From the NCBI RefSeq assembly GCF_027922425.1, contig NZ_BSFQ01000002.1:124001-188000 (forward strand): a stretch of 64,000 bases of DNA. The letters run 5' to 3'. Below the pieces are notes generated by a model. It did not search any database. It worked only from the letters and a program-made list of their open reading frames with translations, and was not told where the DNA came from. This DNA comes from Pseudonocardia halophobica. GTDB lineage: Bacteria > Actinomycetota > Actinomycetes > Mycobacteriales > Pseudonocardiaceae. Shown here one piece after another: positions 52,278-62,427 of the stretch. A program made the translations under genes and the position numbers. Every line of letters begins with the position of its first letter. Within the stretch, counting starts at the first letter, position 1.

Positions 52278-52954
52278 CCGCCCCGCCGTTGCGGCGGACC
52301 CGGGCCCGTGACGTCATGTCCACCCGGGTGGTGTCCGTCTCGCCGGAGACCGAGTTCGACGAGGTCGCCCGGGTACTGGCCCGGAACGCCGTCCGAGCCG
52401 TGCCGGTCGTGGAGGGCACCCGCCTGCTCGGGGTGGTCTCGGAGGCCGACCTGCTCAGGATCGCGGAGTTCGGTGATCCGCCGGGACGAGATCCCGTCCG
52501 TCGGTGGCGGGAACCACGGCGTCCGACAACGGCGCGGACGCTCATGAGTACCGCGGTGGTGACCGTGCGTCCGGAGGCGTCCGTCGCGGAGGCTGCACGC
52601 CGGATGCGGCAGGGCGGAGTGAGCTGGCTGGCGGTGACCGAGTTCCGAGGGGCCGCCGAACACGTCGTCGGTGTGCTCGGCCGCACCGACATCCTGAGCG
52701 TGTTCCTGCGCGACGACGCGGAGCTGCGGGCGGAGGTCATCGAGGGCGTGGTCCGACCGATCCTCGGTGATGCCGCCGACGCGGTGTCCGTCGACGTCGA
52801 TCGCGGCGTCGTCACGCTGTGCGGCACCGTGTCCCGCCGCGGGCAGGCCTCGCGGATCGGGGCGCTGGTGGGGCGGCTGGAGGGGGTCGTCGCAGTGCAC
52901 GACCAGCTGGTCTCCGAGGAGTGGATCGAACCGATCGCGGGCCCGCTGTACTGA
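52274..52954 (+). CDS. CBS-pair plus BON domain protein
   Basis: 226 residues. Two CBS repeats (ARDVMSTRVVSVSPETEFDE to LLGVVSEADLLRI, and ARTLMSTAVVTVRPEASVAE to VVGVLGRTDILSVF) are followed by a BON domain (VEGVVRPILGD-type helix, VDRGVVTLCGTVSRRGQ, LEGVVAVHDQL). CBS-BON proteins probably sense adenylates and bind membranes or partners. GTG 52274 overlaps the Usp stop. Confidence 0.88.
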   Translation: MTAPPLRRTRARDVMSTRVVSVSPETEFDEVARVLARNAVRAVPVVEGTRLLGVVSEADLLRIAEFGDPPGRDPVRRWREPRRPTTARTLMSTAVVTVRPEASVAEAARRMRQGGVSWLAVTEFRGAAEHVVGVLGRTDILSVFLRDDAELRAEVIEGVVRPILGDAADAVSVDVDRGVVTLCGTVSRRGQASRIGALVGRLEGVVAVHDQLVSEEWIEPIAGPLY

Positions 52955-53028
52955 GCGGACCCTGCCGGACGGGCGGGCTCCGCCCCGGCCGAGGGCCCGC
53001 GCGGAGCGGGTCCTCCGGCGGCGGAGAC

Positions 53029-53044
53029 GGGGCCCGCCGTCCCT
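53029..53044 (+). promoter_or_regulatory. possible DevR/DosR-like box
   Basis: GGGGCCCGCCGTCCCT matches 11 of 16 positions of the remembered consensus and lies 36 bases before the DUF4389 gene. Confidence 0.42.
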
Positions 53045-53079
53045 GCCGCTACGACCGCACGCGGCGGAGGCTGGCGACC

Positions 53080-54636
53080 ATGGCGAACACCGCGTACCCG
53101 GTCCGGGTCACCGGGCAGCTCGAGGGCGAGCCGTCGCGCTGGCTCTGGCTGGTCAAGTGGCTCCTGCTCGTCCCGCACCTGATCGTGCTGGCCGTCCTGG
53201 GACTCGCGTTCTGGGTCCTGACCGTGGTCGCGTTCGTCGCGATCCTCGTCTCGGGCGGCTATCCCCGCGCCATCTTCGGGTTCAACCTCGGCGTGCTGCG
53301 GTGGGGGTGGCGGGTCGCCTACTACGGCTACGCCGCGAACGGCACGGACCGCTACCCGCCGTTCACACTCGCCGACCGCCCGGACTACCCGGCCCGCCTC
53401 GAGATCGACCACCCGGAGCGGCTGTCCCGCGGGCTCGTGCTGGTGAAATGGTGGCTACTGGCGCTCCCGCACTACCTCGTGCTGGTCTTCCTGATCGGGG
53501 CCGGCGGCACCGTCGTGTGGCGCATCGGCACCACCGGGGCCATCGGCTTCGACGGTGGCCTGGTGACCGTGCTGGTCCTGTTCGCCGTCGTGGCGCTGCT
53601 GTTCACCGGCCGCTACCCCCGCGGGTTGTTCGACCTCGCGCTCGGGTTCGACCGGTGGGTGCTGCGCGTGGTCGCCTACGCGGCGCTGATGACCGACGCG
53701 TACCCGCCGTTCCGGCTCGACCAGGGCGGCGCGGAACCGCTGCCGCTCCCGCCGCCCGTGCCGCCGGCCGGGCCCGGGGAGGCCGCCGCCGTTCCGCCCG
53801 CGCCGGAACCGCCCACCGTCACGCCGGGCGCCTCGCCGACCGTCTTCCGCTCCGGCGGTGCCGCGGTCCTGGACCGCCCCGTCGGCGCCGAGGCACCTCC
53901 GTCCCCGCCGGTGGCGCCGACACGAAGCACCTCCGTCCCGCCGCCCTCGGCCGGCCGGTCCGTGCTGCTCGTCGTGGGCGCCATCGTGACGGCGATCGCC
54001 CTCGGCCTGACCTTCACCGGGTTCACCGGCCTGGTCACCGACCGGGTCGGTCGGGACGCAGCCGGCTTCGTCGCCTCCGGTGTCGGCACCGCCTCCACCG
54101 GCGGAGCAGCCCTGCGCACCGAGCCCGTGCTGATCGACACCGGCACGGACACCGACGCCGTCGCGCGCGTGGTGGGGGAGGTCAGCCTGCGGGCCACCTC
54201 CTCCCGCGGCGGCGACGTGTTCGTCGGGATCGGCCCGACCGCGGACGTCGCCCGCTACCTCGACGGTGTCGCGCAGGGCGTGTGGCGTGGCGAGCTGACG
54301 GCAGGGACGCCGCGGATCGCCACCCGGGTCGACGAGCTGGTCGGAGTCGCGCCCGCGACCCCGCCGGCGGCCCAGACCTTCTGGGCGGCCTCGGCCTCCG
54401 GCCCGGGCACGCAGACGGCCCTGTGGACGCCCGGGGCGGGCAGCTGGACCGCAGTGGTGATGAACGCCGACGGCACCGCCCCCGTCGCGGCTGATGTCCA
54501 GGTCGGTGCCCAGGTGCCGGTGCTCGGCGCCACCTCTGCGGTGGCCCTCTGGACCGGCCTCGGGCTGTTGGTGATCGGGATCGTCGTCATCGTCGCCGGC
54601 GCGCGGACGCGCCGGGAACAGGAGGCAGTTCGATGA
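53080..54636 (+). CDS. DUF4389 membrane protein
   Basis: 518 residues. Two DUF4389-type halves: WLWLVKWLLLVPHLIVLAVL with YPRAIFGFNLGVLRWGWRVA and YPPFTLADRPDYP, then LVLVKWWLLALPHYLVLVFL with YPRGLFDLALGFDRWVLRV and YPPFRLDQGG. A Pro-rich linker (about 225-295), a further membrane helix (LLVVGAIVTAIALGLTF), an extracytoplasmic beta-rich region and a last helix before RRE follow. Integral membrane protein of unknown function. It overlaps the next gene by 4 bases. Confidence 0.82.
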   Translation: MANTAYPVRVTGQLEGEPSRWLWLVKWLLLVPHLIVLAVLGLAFWVLTVVAFVAILVSGGYPRAIFGFNLGVLRWGWRVAYYGYAANGTDRYPPFTLADRPDYPARLEIDHPERLSRGLVLVKWWLLALPHYLVLVFLIGAGGTVVWRIGTTGAIGFDGGLVTVLVLFAVVALLFTGRYPRGLFDLALGFDRWVLRVVAYAALMTDAYPPFRLDQGGAEPLPLPPPVPPAGPGEAAAVPPAPEPPTVTPGASPTVFRSGGAAVLDRPVGAEAPPSPPVAPTRSTSVPPPSAGRSVLLVVGAIVTAIALGLTFTGFTGLVTDRVGRDAAGFVASGVGTASTGGAALRTEPVLIDTGTDTDAVARVVGEVSLRATSSRGGDVFVGIGPTADVARYLDGVAQGVWRGELTAGTPRIATRVDELVGVAPATPPAAQTFWAASASGPGTQTALWTPGAGSWTAVVMNADGTAPVAADVQVGAQVPVLGATSAVALWTGLGLLVIGIVVIVAGARTRREQEAVR

Positions 54637-54893
54637 TGTGGGGAGCGTGGGGGATGACCGGAGCCGTCTGGTTGGTCGGGCTGCTCCTCGTGCTGCTGGC
54701 CGCAGCGGCGGGTGCCGCCGCGGGCACCGTGGCCGTGGCCCGGCGAGGGTTGCCCGCAATCGGCGACGACGCCCGCGACCCGGGCCGGGCGCGTCGGATC
54801 CTCGACGAACGGCTGGCGGCGGGGGAGATCGACCTCGACGAGCACGAGCGGCTGCGGGCCGCGCTCGCCCCCCTGGAGCGGAGCGACCGGTGA
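54633..54893 (+). CDS. small membrane protein with SHOCT-like C-terminus
   Basis: 86 residues. One N-terminal membrane helix (AVWLVGLLLVLLAAAAGAAA), then RARRILDERLAAGEIDLDEH, the pattern of SHOCT-type short oligomerisation domains (R-x-L-D-x-R-h-A-x-G-E-I-x-x-x-E-h). Coupled to the DUF4389 gene by an ATGA overlap and to the following gene by a GTGA overlap. Confidence 0.78.
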   Translation: MMWGAWGMTGAVWLVGLLLVLLAAAAGAAAGTVAVARRGLPAIGDDARDPGRARRILDERLAAGEIDLDEHERLRAALAPLERSDR

Positions 54894-55447
54894 CCACGCG
54901 ACCCGGGACGCGGCCGGCTGCCGGGGACATCTGCGTGGCCGTCGTCCGGTCGGCGCTGGGAACCACCCGGCTGTTCGTCAGCGGTGCCTTCGCGCGACCG
55001 GCGGGCCTGATCGGGCGCCGGCTGCGGAGCGACGACGGTTCGCGGTCGACGGTGTTCCGGGAGACGGCCCTCAGGGGCCGGCCGCCGTCCGACCCGGTCG
55101 TGCTCGTGGTCCGGTTCCGGCTGCGGTGGGTCGGCCGGTCGCGGTGGGCGCACGCCGTGTTCCGCGCGACCTGTGGGCTCAGCACCCCACTGTTCGCAGG
55201 CTTCCCGGGCTTCGTGACCAAGCTCTGGCTCGCCGATCCGTGGACCGGGGTCTACCGCGGCGTCTACGAGTGGGACGGGGCCGAGCGTGCCGAGTGGTAC
55301 GCGGCGCGGCTCACGCGGGTGCTGGCCCTCGTGTCCGTGCGGGGCTCGATCAGTCATGTGGTGGTGGAGGGGCTGGACCGCGGCCGGTTCGTCGACGGGG
55401 GCCTGCCCCTTCCCGGCGGAACGCCTTCCGAGCGGAGGGCGTCATGA
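54890..55447 (+). CDS. uncharacterised protein, paralogue of 39203-39781
   Basis: 185 residues. It shares FRETALRGRPPSDPVVLVV, a TPLFAGFPGFVTKLWLAD segment, GVYRGVYEWDG and VLALVSVRGSISHVVVEGLD with the protein at 39203. The family is not recognised. Both copies sit in operons of this stress island, so a role in hypoxia or redox stress is a contextual guess. GTG 54890 overlaps the upstream stop. Confidence 0.65.
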   Translation: MTTRPGTRPAAGDICVAVVRSALGTTRLFVSGAFARPAGLIGRRLRSDDGSRSTVFRETALRGRPPSDPVVLVVRFRLRWVGRSRWAHAVFRATCGLSTPLFAGFPGFVTKLWLADPWTGVYRGVYEWDGAERAEWYAARLTRVLALVSVRGSISHVVVEGLDRGRFVDGGLPLPGGTPSERRAS

Positions 55448-55496
55448 GGAACCCGGGACCGACGACCTGCGCGGGTCCCAGGCGAGGTGACCGACG

Positions 55497-56174
55497 TTGA
55501 CCGTGACCGCCGGATCGGGAACCTTCCCGCTGACGGGGCGGCCGCCCCGGATCGTCGTGCTGGCCTGCTCGGCGGGTGGGCTCGATGCCCTGGCCCGGGT
55601 CCTGAGGCCGCTGCCCGCGGATCTGCCCGCCGCCTTCGTGGTGGTGCAGCACCAACGTCCGGGCCAGGGCGGTCTGCTCGCTCCGATCCTCGCGAAACGG
55701 TGCTGCATGCCGGTTCACGAGGTGCGGCACGGCGAGCTGCTCCGCGAGGGCCGTGTGTACGTGGTCCCGCCCGGGCGGCACGCGCTGGCGACAACCGCCG
55801 GGACGCTCGCCCTCATCTCCACCGACGGGCCCCCGCCCTACCGGCCCTCCGCGGACCTGCTGCTGTCCTCGTTGGCCGTCACCGCCGGGCCGCGGACCAT
55901 CGCCGTGATCCTCTCCGGTGGTGGGTCGGACGGCGCCACGGGAGCGGTGGCCGTGCACGATTTCGGCGGGACCGTCCTCGCGGCCGACGAGGCCTCGTCA
56001 GCCCACTTCGCCATGCCCGCCGCGGCGATCGCGCGGGACGACGCCGTCGACCGGGTCCTCCCCGTCGACGACATCGCCGCCGCACTCGTCGCCTTGCTCG
56101 GGCGGGCGGAGCTCGGGCGGGCGGAGACGCCCACCACCGCCGCGCCGGGCCCCGTCGGCCGGGCCGGCATCTGA
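55497..56174 (+). CDS. stand-alone CheB-type methylesterase domain protein
   Basis: 225 residues, only the catalytic half of CheB. The triad is visible: Ser in VVLACSAGGLDAL, His in VVVQHQRPGQGG and Asp in LSGGGSDGATGAV. There is no receiver domain and no chemotaxis gene is nearby, so the substrate is unlikely to be a chemoreceptor; such proteins occur next to stress-signalling genes in other bacteria. TTG 55497 is used because GAGGTG lies 7 bases before it; GTG 55503 is the alternative. Confidence 0.8.
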   Translation: MTVTAGSGTFPLTGRPPRIVVLACSAGGLDALARVLRPLPADLPAAFVVVQHQRPGQGGLLAPILAKRCCMPVHEVRHGELLREGRVYVVPPGRHALATTAGTLALISTDGPPPYRPSADLLLSSLAVTAGPRTIAVILSGGGSDGATGAVAVHDFGGTVLAADEASSAHFAMPAAAIARDDAVDRVLPVDDIAAALVALLGRAELGRAETPTTAAPGPVGRAGI

Positions 56175-56282
56175 GGGCCGCCGACGAGGCCGACAGGTCG
56201 GGCCCGTGGGCAGGACGGCACTCCTACCCCAGCCGCGTCCGAGCAGTATCCACAACGGATCCGAGCGAACCAGGAGGACACC

Positions 56283-56549
56283 GTGCACGAGGCGAAACGG
56301 TGGACCGTGTCGATCGACATCGACGAGTACGAGGGCAGAACGCGTGCGGTGGCGCACCTGCACACCCGCGACAGCGACCGCGTGGTGGGCGTCGGTCTGG
56401 CCCGGTTGAACCCGGCCGACCGGGACGTGCCCGAGATCGGTGACGAGCTCGCGGCTGCCCGGGCACTGTCGGAACTCACCCACCGGCTGCTCGACATCGC
56501 CGCGGGCGACCTGGAGCGGGCCAATGCGCCGGTGCGGCCCGGTGGTTGA
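56283..56549 (+). CDS. DUF1876 protein (Rv1738-like)
   Basis: 88 residues. [40 protein letters not shown] and [20 protein letters not shown] match mycobacterial Rv1738 almost block for block. Rv1738 is one of the most strongly DosR-induced genes and has a fold like ribosome-hibernation factors, so translation arrest under hypoxia is the likely role. AGGAGG precedes GTG 56283. It converges on the dehydrogenase operon with only 5 bases between stops. Confidence 0.92.
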   Translation: MHEAKRWTVSIDIDEYEGRTRAVAHLHTRDSDRVVGVGLARLNPADRDVPEIGDELAAARALSELTHRLLDIAAGDLERANAPVRPGG

Positions 56550-56554
56550 CACTG

Positions 56555-58108
56555 TCACGCGGGCGGGGTGCCGAGGCGGTTGGCCCCCTGAGGGTCCACG
56601 ACATCGGCGCTGACGTCGGGAACGAGGCTCTCGGGCCGTCCCAGGAGCCGGGCGATCTCGCGCAGGAGCCGTCCGCCGGTGGCGCCGTCGCTGGCCCGGT
56701 GGTCCGCGGCGAGCGTGAGGTCCACGACCGGGCGGGGGACCACGGCGTCGTCGACGACCCAGGGGCGGGTCCGCACGGTGCCGAGGCCGATCAGTGCGAC
56801 CTGGGGCGGGTGGATGACGCCGATGACGCTGTCGACGCCGAGGTCACCGAGGTTCGTCACGGTCGCGGTGGCGCCGCCGACCTCCGACGAGCGCAGGTGC
56901 CCGCTGCGGGCACGGGTCCCCGCCCCGGCGAGGGTGTGCATGAGCGCGTCGAGGCCGAGGGTGTCGGCGTCGCGCAGCACGGGCACCGCCAATCCACCAC
57001 CTCGCAGTGAGACGGCGACGCCGAGGTGGACGCGGTCGGAGGGGCGGAAGGCGTCGTCGACCCACTGTCCGTTGAGCTCCGGGATCGCGCGCAGACCCAG
57101 GGCGACCGCGCGTAGGAGCAGCGCAGCCGGCAGTACGCGGTCCTGTACGGGGATGCTCCGGTTGTGGGCACGTAGGCGCGCCAGCGCCGCTGCCAGGTCC
57201 ACCTGGGTGCTCAGGTAGTAGTGCGGGATCTCTCGCTTCGAGCGAGCCATCAGCGCGGCCGTCACACGACGCGGGTCCGCAACGGGGCGCGGGGCCGGCG
57301 CGCTCCCGGCAGGTTCCGGCAGGTCTCGGGCCCGGACGAGCCCACGGGGGCCCGAGCCGCGGACCGACGCGAGGTCCAGCCCGCGCTCGACGGCCAGCCG
57401 GCGCGCGTACGGACTCACCCGCGGCCGGTGCGGTGTCCGCTCGACCGGGTGCAGGGCGCGCTCCAGGTCGGCTCGTGTGATCCTTCCTCCCGGCCCCGTG
57501 CCGGGCACGGCGCGCAGGTCGATCCCCGCCTCGGCCGCGTGGAGCCGGACCAGGGGTGACCCGACCCGTGGCCCGGGCGCCGGTCCGGGTTCCGGTGTCG
57601 GCCCGGGTTCCGGCGGTGGCCCGGGTTCGGGCGGCGGCACGGGTGGCCCGGGCTCGGGTGGCGGCCCGGGTTCGGGCGGGGGCACCGGTTCCGGCGGTGG
57701 GGACGGCGGTCCCGGCGGTGAGGGTGGGGGTGTCGGTGGTGATGGCACGGGCGGTGTCGGGCCGGGCTCGGGTGGTGGGATCGGTGGTACCGGGGGCGGC
57801 TCGGGACCGGGCGGCCCGGGCGGTCGGGGTTGTGGCGGCGGCGGGGGGCCCGGACGAGGCGCCCGCGCAACCCCCACGGACCCGATCACGGCCAGCGGGG
57901 TGCCCACCGGGACCTTCCGTCCCACGTCGACGAGCAGCTGCTGCACCACCCCGGAGTCGAAGCACTCGACGTCGATGACCGCCTTGTCGGTGTCGACCAC
58001 GGCGATCACGTCGCCGCGGTGGACCTCGTCGCCAGGTGAGACGAGCCATTCCAGGACGGTGCCCTCGGTCATGTCGGCACCGAGCGCCGGCATCGTGAAC
58101 GCGGCCAT
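56555..58108 (-). CDS. 2-oxoacid dehydrogenase E2 (lipoyl acyltransferase)
   Basis: 517 residues. Lipoyl domain 1-80 with the lipoylated Lys42 in DTDKAVIDV; a 100-residue Pro/Gly/Glu linker (83-182); two peripheral-subunit-binding domains (about 183-222, GSPLVRLHAAEAGIDLRAVP; and about 231-268, SPYARRLAVERGLDLASVRG); catalytic domain with LAADHRASDGATGG (HxxxDG). It moves the acyl group from E1 to CoA. Two binding domains in one chain is unusual. It follows E1beta by one base; no E3 is in the window. Pyruvate, acetoin or a branched 2-oxoacid could be the substrate. Confidence 0.9.
   Translation of the reverse strand: MAAFTMPALGADMTEGTVLEWLVSPGDEVHRGDVIAVVDTDKAVIDVECFDSGVVQQLLVDVGRKVPVGTPLAVIGSVGVARAPRPGPPPPPQPRPPGPPGPEPPPVPPIPPPEPGPTPPVPSPPTPPPSPPGPPSPPPEPVPPPEPGPPPEPGPPVPPPEPGPPPEPGPTPEPGPAPGPRVGSPLVRLHAAEAGIDLRAVPGTGPGGRITRADLERALHPVERTPHRPRVSPYARRLAVERGLDLASVRGSGPRGLVRARDLPEPAGSAPAPRPVADPRRVTAALMARSKREIPHYYLSTQVDLAAALARLRAHNRSIPVQDRVLPAALLLRAVALGLRAIPELNGQWVDDAFRPSDRVHLGVAVSLRGGGLAVPVLRDADTLGLDALMHTLAGAGTRARSGHLRSSEVGGATATVTNLGDLGVDSVIGVIHPPQVALIGLGTVRTRPWVVDDAVVPRPVVDLTLAADHRASDGATGGRLLREIARLLGRPESLVPDVSADVVDPQGANRLGTPPA
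57563..57862 (-). repeat. Pro-Glu-Pro-Gly low-complexity repeat in E2 linker
   Basis: About 300 bases of GGC/GGG/TCC-rich short repeats encode PPPEPGPPPEPGP-type units between the lipoyl and the first binding domain. Repeat number is likely to vary between strains by slippage; all units stay in frame. Confidence 0.8.
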
Positions 58109-58109
58109 G

Positions 58110-59102
58110 TCAGGCGACCGCCCGCCGGGCCGCCTCGACGATGCGCCCCACCGAGGGCAGCGCCGCCTCCTCCAGCTGACGGGCGTAGGGGACCGGCACC
58201 TCGACTGCGCCGATCCGCTCGACCGGGGCGTCGAGCTCGTCGAGCGCCTCCTCCGCCACCCGCGCGACGATCTCGGCCCCGGGTCCGCCGGTGCGCCACG
58301 CGTTGTCCACCACCAGGAGCCGGTGGGTGCGGGCGACCGACTCGAGCACCGTCGCCGTGTCGAGCGGGCGGAGCGTGCGCAGGTCCACGACCTCGGCGGA
58401 AAGGTCGCCGGTCGCCAGCTCGGCGGCCGCGTCGAGGGCCGGGGCGAGCGTGCCGCCGTAGGCCACGACCGTGACGTCGGAGCCGGCCCGGCGGACCGCC
58501 GCCCGGTCGAGGTCGACCGGGCCGGGGTCCGCGGCGAGCTCACCGCGGACGCCGTACGAACCGATCTGTTCGAAGACGAGCACCGGGTCCGGGTCGGCGA
58601 GCGCGGTGGCGAGCATGCCGCGGGCGTCCTCCAGGGTCGCGGGAGCGACCACTCGCAGGCCGGGGACGTGCGCGAACCACCCCTCCAGGGTGTGCGAGTG
58701 CTGGGCGGCGAGCTGCCGTCCGGGGCCGGTGGGGATGCGCACGACGAGCGGCACGCTCAGCTGCCCGCCGGACATGTGTCGCAAGGTCGCGGCGTTGTTG
58801 ACGATCTGGTCGAGCGCGAGCATGGCGAAGTTGACCGTCATGATCTCGACGATCGGCAGGGCGCCCCCGAGGGCGGCGCCGATGCCGGCACCGACGAACG
58901 CCGACTCGGACAGCGGCGTGTCCCGCACCCGCTCCTCGCCGAACTCCTCGAGCAGGCCCTGGCTCACGGCGAAGCAACCGCCGTAGCGGCCGACGTCCTC
59001 GCCCATGAGGAAGACCCGGTCGTCGCCGGCCAGCGCCTCGCGCAGGCCCTCGCGGAAGGCCTCGCGGAAGGTGAGGGTGCGGGGTTCGGCCGTCACGGTC
59101 AC
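58110..59102 (-). CDS. 2-oxoacid dehydrogenase E1 beta subunit
   Basis: 330 residues, standard E1beta length. [80 protein letters not shown] and the Q-H-S-H-T region ([18 protein letters not shown]) are family landmarks; the histidines take part in reductive acylation of lipoyl E2. It forms the alpha2beta2 E1 with the next gene. GTG 59102 overlaps the E1alpha stop by 4 bases. Confidence 0.92.
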   Translation of the reverse strand: MTVTAEPRTLTFREAFREGLREALAGDDRVFLMGEDVGRYGGCFAVSQGLLEEFGEERVRDTPLSESAFVGAGIGAALGGALPIVEIMTVNFAMLALDQIVNNAATLRHMSGGQLSVPLVVRIPTGPGRQLAAQHSHTLEGWFAHVPGLRVVAPATLEDARGMLATALADPDPVLVFEQIGSYGVRGELAADPGPVDLDRAAVRRAGSDVTVVAYGGTLAPALDAAAELATGDLSAEVVDLRTLRPLDTATVLESVARTHRLLVVDNAWRTGGPGAEIVARVAEEALDELDAPVERIGAVEVPVPYARQLEEAALPSVGRIVEAARRAVA

Positions 59103-60072
59103 CGGGCGACCTCCGGGTCCATCGTGGTGGTCACGAAGCGGGTGAGGTCCTCGACGGGTTCGACGGGGGCCGCCTCGGCCGCGCGCTCGGCCTCGTCGAT
59201 CTCGCGTCCGACGGCCTCCTCGAGCTCCTTGCGGCCCGCGTCGTCCAGCAGTCCGTCGGCGGTGAGGTCGGCGGCCAGCAGCTCGACGGGGTCTCGCAGG
59301 CGCCAGGCCTCGACCTCGGCGCGGTCGCGGTAACGGTCCGCGTCGTACATCGAGTGCGCCCGGAAGCGGTAGGTGCGCAGCTCCAAGAAGCAGGGCCCGC
59401 CACCCGCGCGGGCGGTGTCGACCGCGAGCGCGGTGGCCTCCCGCACCGCGACGGCGTCCATCCCGTCGACCGCCCACGACCGGACCCCGTAGGACCCCGC
59501 GCGCAGCGCGAGATCGGTCTCGGCGTGGCTGCGGGCGAGCGCGGTGCCCATCGCGTACCGGTTGTTCTCACAGCAGAACACCACCGGCAGGTGCCACAGC
59601 GCGGCGAGGTTGAGCGACTCGTGGAACTCGCCCTCGGCCACCGCGCCGTCGCCGAACAGGCAGGCGGTGACGCGGGGCCGCGCACGCAGCCGGTCCGCGA
59701 GGGCCAGACCGACGGCCACGGGGATGCCACCGGCGACGATCGCGTTGCCGCCGTAGAAGCGCCGGCTCGCGTCGAACAGGTGCATCGAGCCGCCCCGTCC
59801 GCGGCTGCAGCCGGTCACCCGGCCGAACATCTCGGCGAGCAGCGACTCCATCGGCACGCCTCGCGCCAGCGCATGCCCGTGCTCGCGGTAGGTGGAGACG
59901 ACGGCGTCCTCGGCGCTCAACGCCGCCAGCACACCGGCCGCGACCGCTTCCTCGCCGACGCACAGATGCAGGAAGCCGCGGATCGCACCCGCGCTGTAGA
60001 GCTCGACGCACCGCTCCTCGAAGCGCCGGATCCGCAGCATCGTCGTGAACAGATCGCGCGCGCCGGTGCCGC

Positions 60073-60076
<4 letters not shown>
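59099..60076 (-). CDS. 2-oxoacid dehydrogenase E1 alpha subunit
   Basis: 325 residues. The thiamine diphosphate motif is [20 protein letters not shown] through [19 protein letters not shown] and [10 protein letters not shown] are also typical, as is [15 protein letters not shown] near the end. Short E1alpha chains of this kind are found in acetoin and actinobacterial pyruvate dehydrogenases. It should decarboxylate the 2-oxoacid. Its ATG overlaps the stop of the acetyl-CoA-synthetase-like gene, placing acetyl-CoA formation from two sources in one operon. Confidence 0.9.
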
Positions 60077-61863
<1,787 letters not shown>

Positions 61864-61919
61864 GGCACGAGGGTGGCGGAGGCGGCGCCGACACGGCAGG
61901 GGCCCGGGGCCTCGCGCCG

Positions 61920-61935
61920 GGGGACCTCCGTCCCC
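61920..61935. promoter_or_regulatory. DosR-like dyad GGGGAC-N4-GTCCCC
   Basis: GGGGACCTCCGTCCCC is a perfect 6-bp inverted repeat with the 4-base spacing of mycobacterial DosR boxes, in the divergent region between the synthetase operon (-) and the gene at 62011 (+). Confidence 0.5.
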
Positions 61936-62010
61936 GACCTTCGGGACGTGACGAGGTCGAGGGCTTACGACCCGAGTCCGCGGGCTCGCCACCGCTCTAG
62001 CGTCCCGGCC

Positions 62011-62427
62011 ATGACGCGCAGCACACCCGCTGGCGAGCAGGGTCGACAGCGGAAGCCCACTGCCGGGGGAGCGGCAGCGGGAGCGGTGCTCCGGGCGGCC
62101 GCGACGGAGCTGCGGGCGTCGTGCAGGGCCGCGGCCCGTGGCCCGTGGCGATGGGCCGGCCCCGACCCCGAGGTCGTCGGGGAGGAAGGGCACGGGCATC
62201 CGCTGAGCGCGAAGGACCTGGCGCCCCCCTCGTCCCGCGTCGTCGTGGGGCCCACGGCGGCCGGGCCGACGCGGGTCGGCCACGTGAGGGATCCGCGTAT
62301 CGCCGAAGCGTTGGCCGACCTCCTCACCGCCCTCGCGGACCAGGCGGAGCGACCGGGCACCGACGCCGCCGCGGAGCCCTACCGGTCGGCGCTCGCGGTG
62401 GCCGCCGCACTACGGGCCGAGCGGTAG
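62011..62427 (+). CDS. uncharacterised small protein
   Basis: 138 residues, Ala/Arg-rich, not recognised. The first half is low in distinctive features ([20 protein letters not shown] helix). The second half ([20 protein letters not shown], then [19 protein letters not shown]) looks like a normal helical segment. It is divergent from the synthetase operon and overlaps the convergent rhodanese gene by 49 bases. Translation is plausible, function unknown. Confidence 0.5.
   Translation: MTRSTPAGEQGRQRKPTAGGAAAGAVLRAAATELRASCRAAARGPWRWAGPDPEVVGEEGHGHPLSAKDLAPPSSRVVVGPTAAGPTRVGHVRDPRIAEALADLLTALADQAERPGTDAAAEPYRSALAVAAALRAER

Noticed and set aside
57563..57862. Frameshift or assembly artefact in the Pro-rich repeat
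   Set aside because: The frame stays open across the repeat and joins two intact domains, as in other E2 proteins with Pro-rich linkers.
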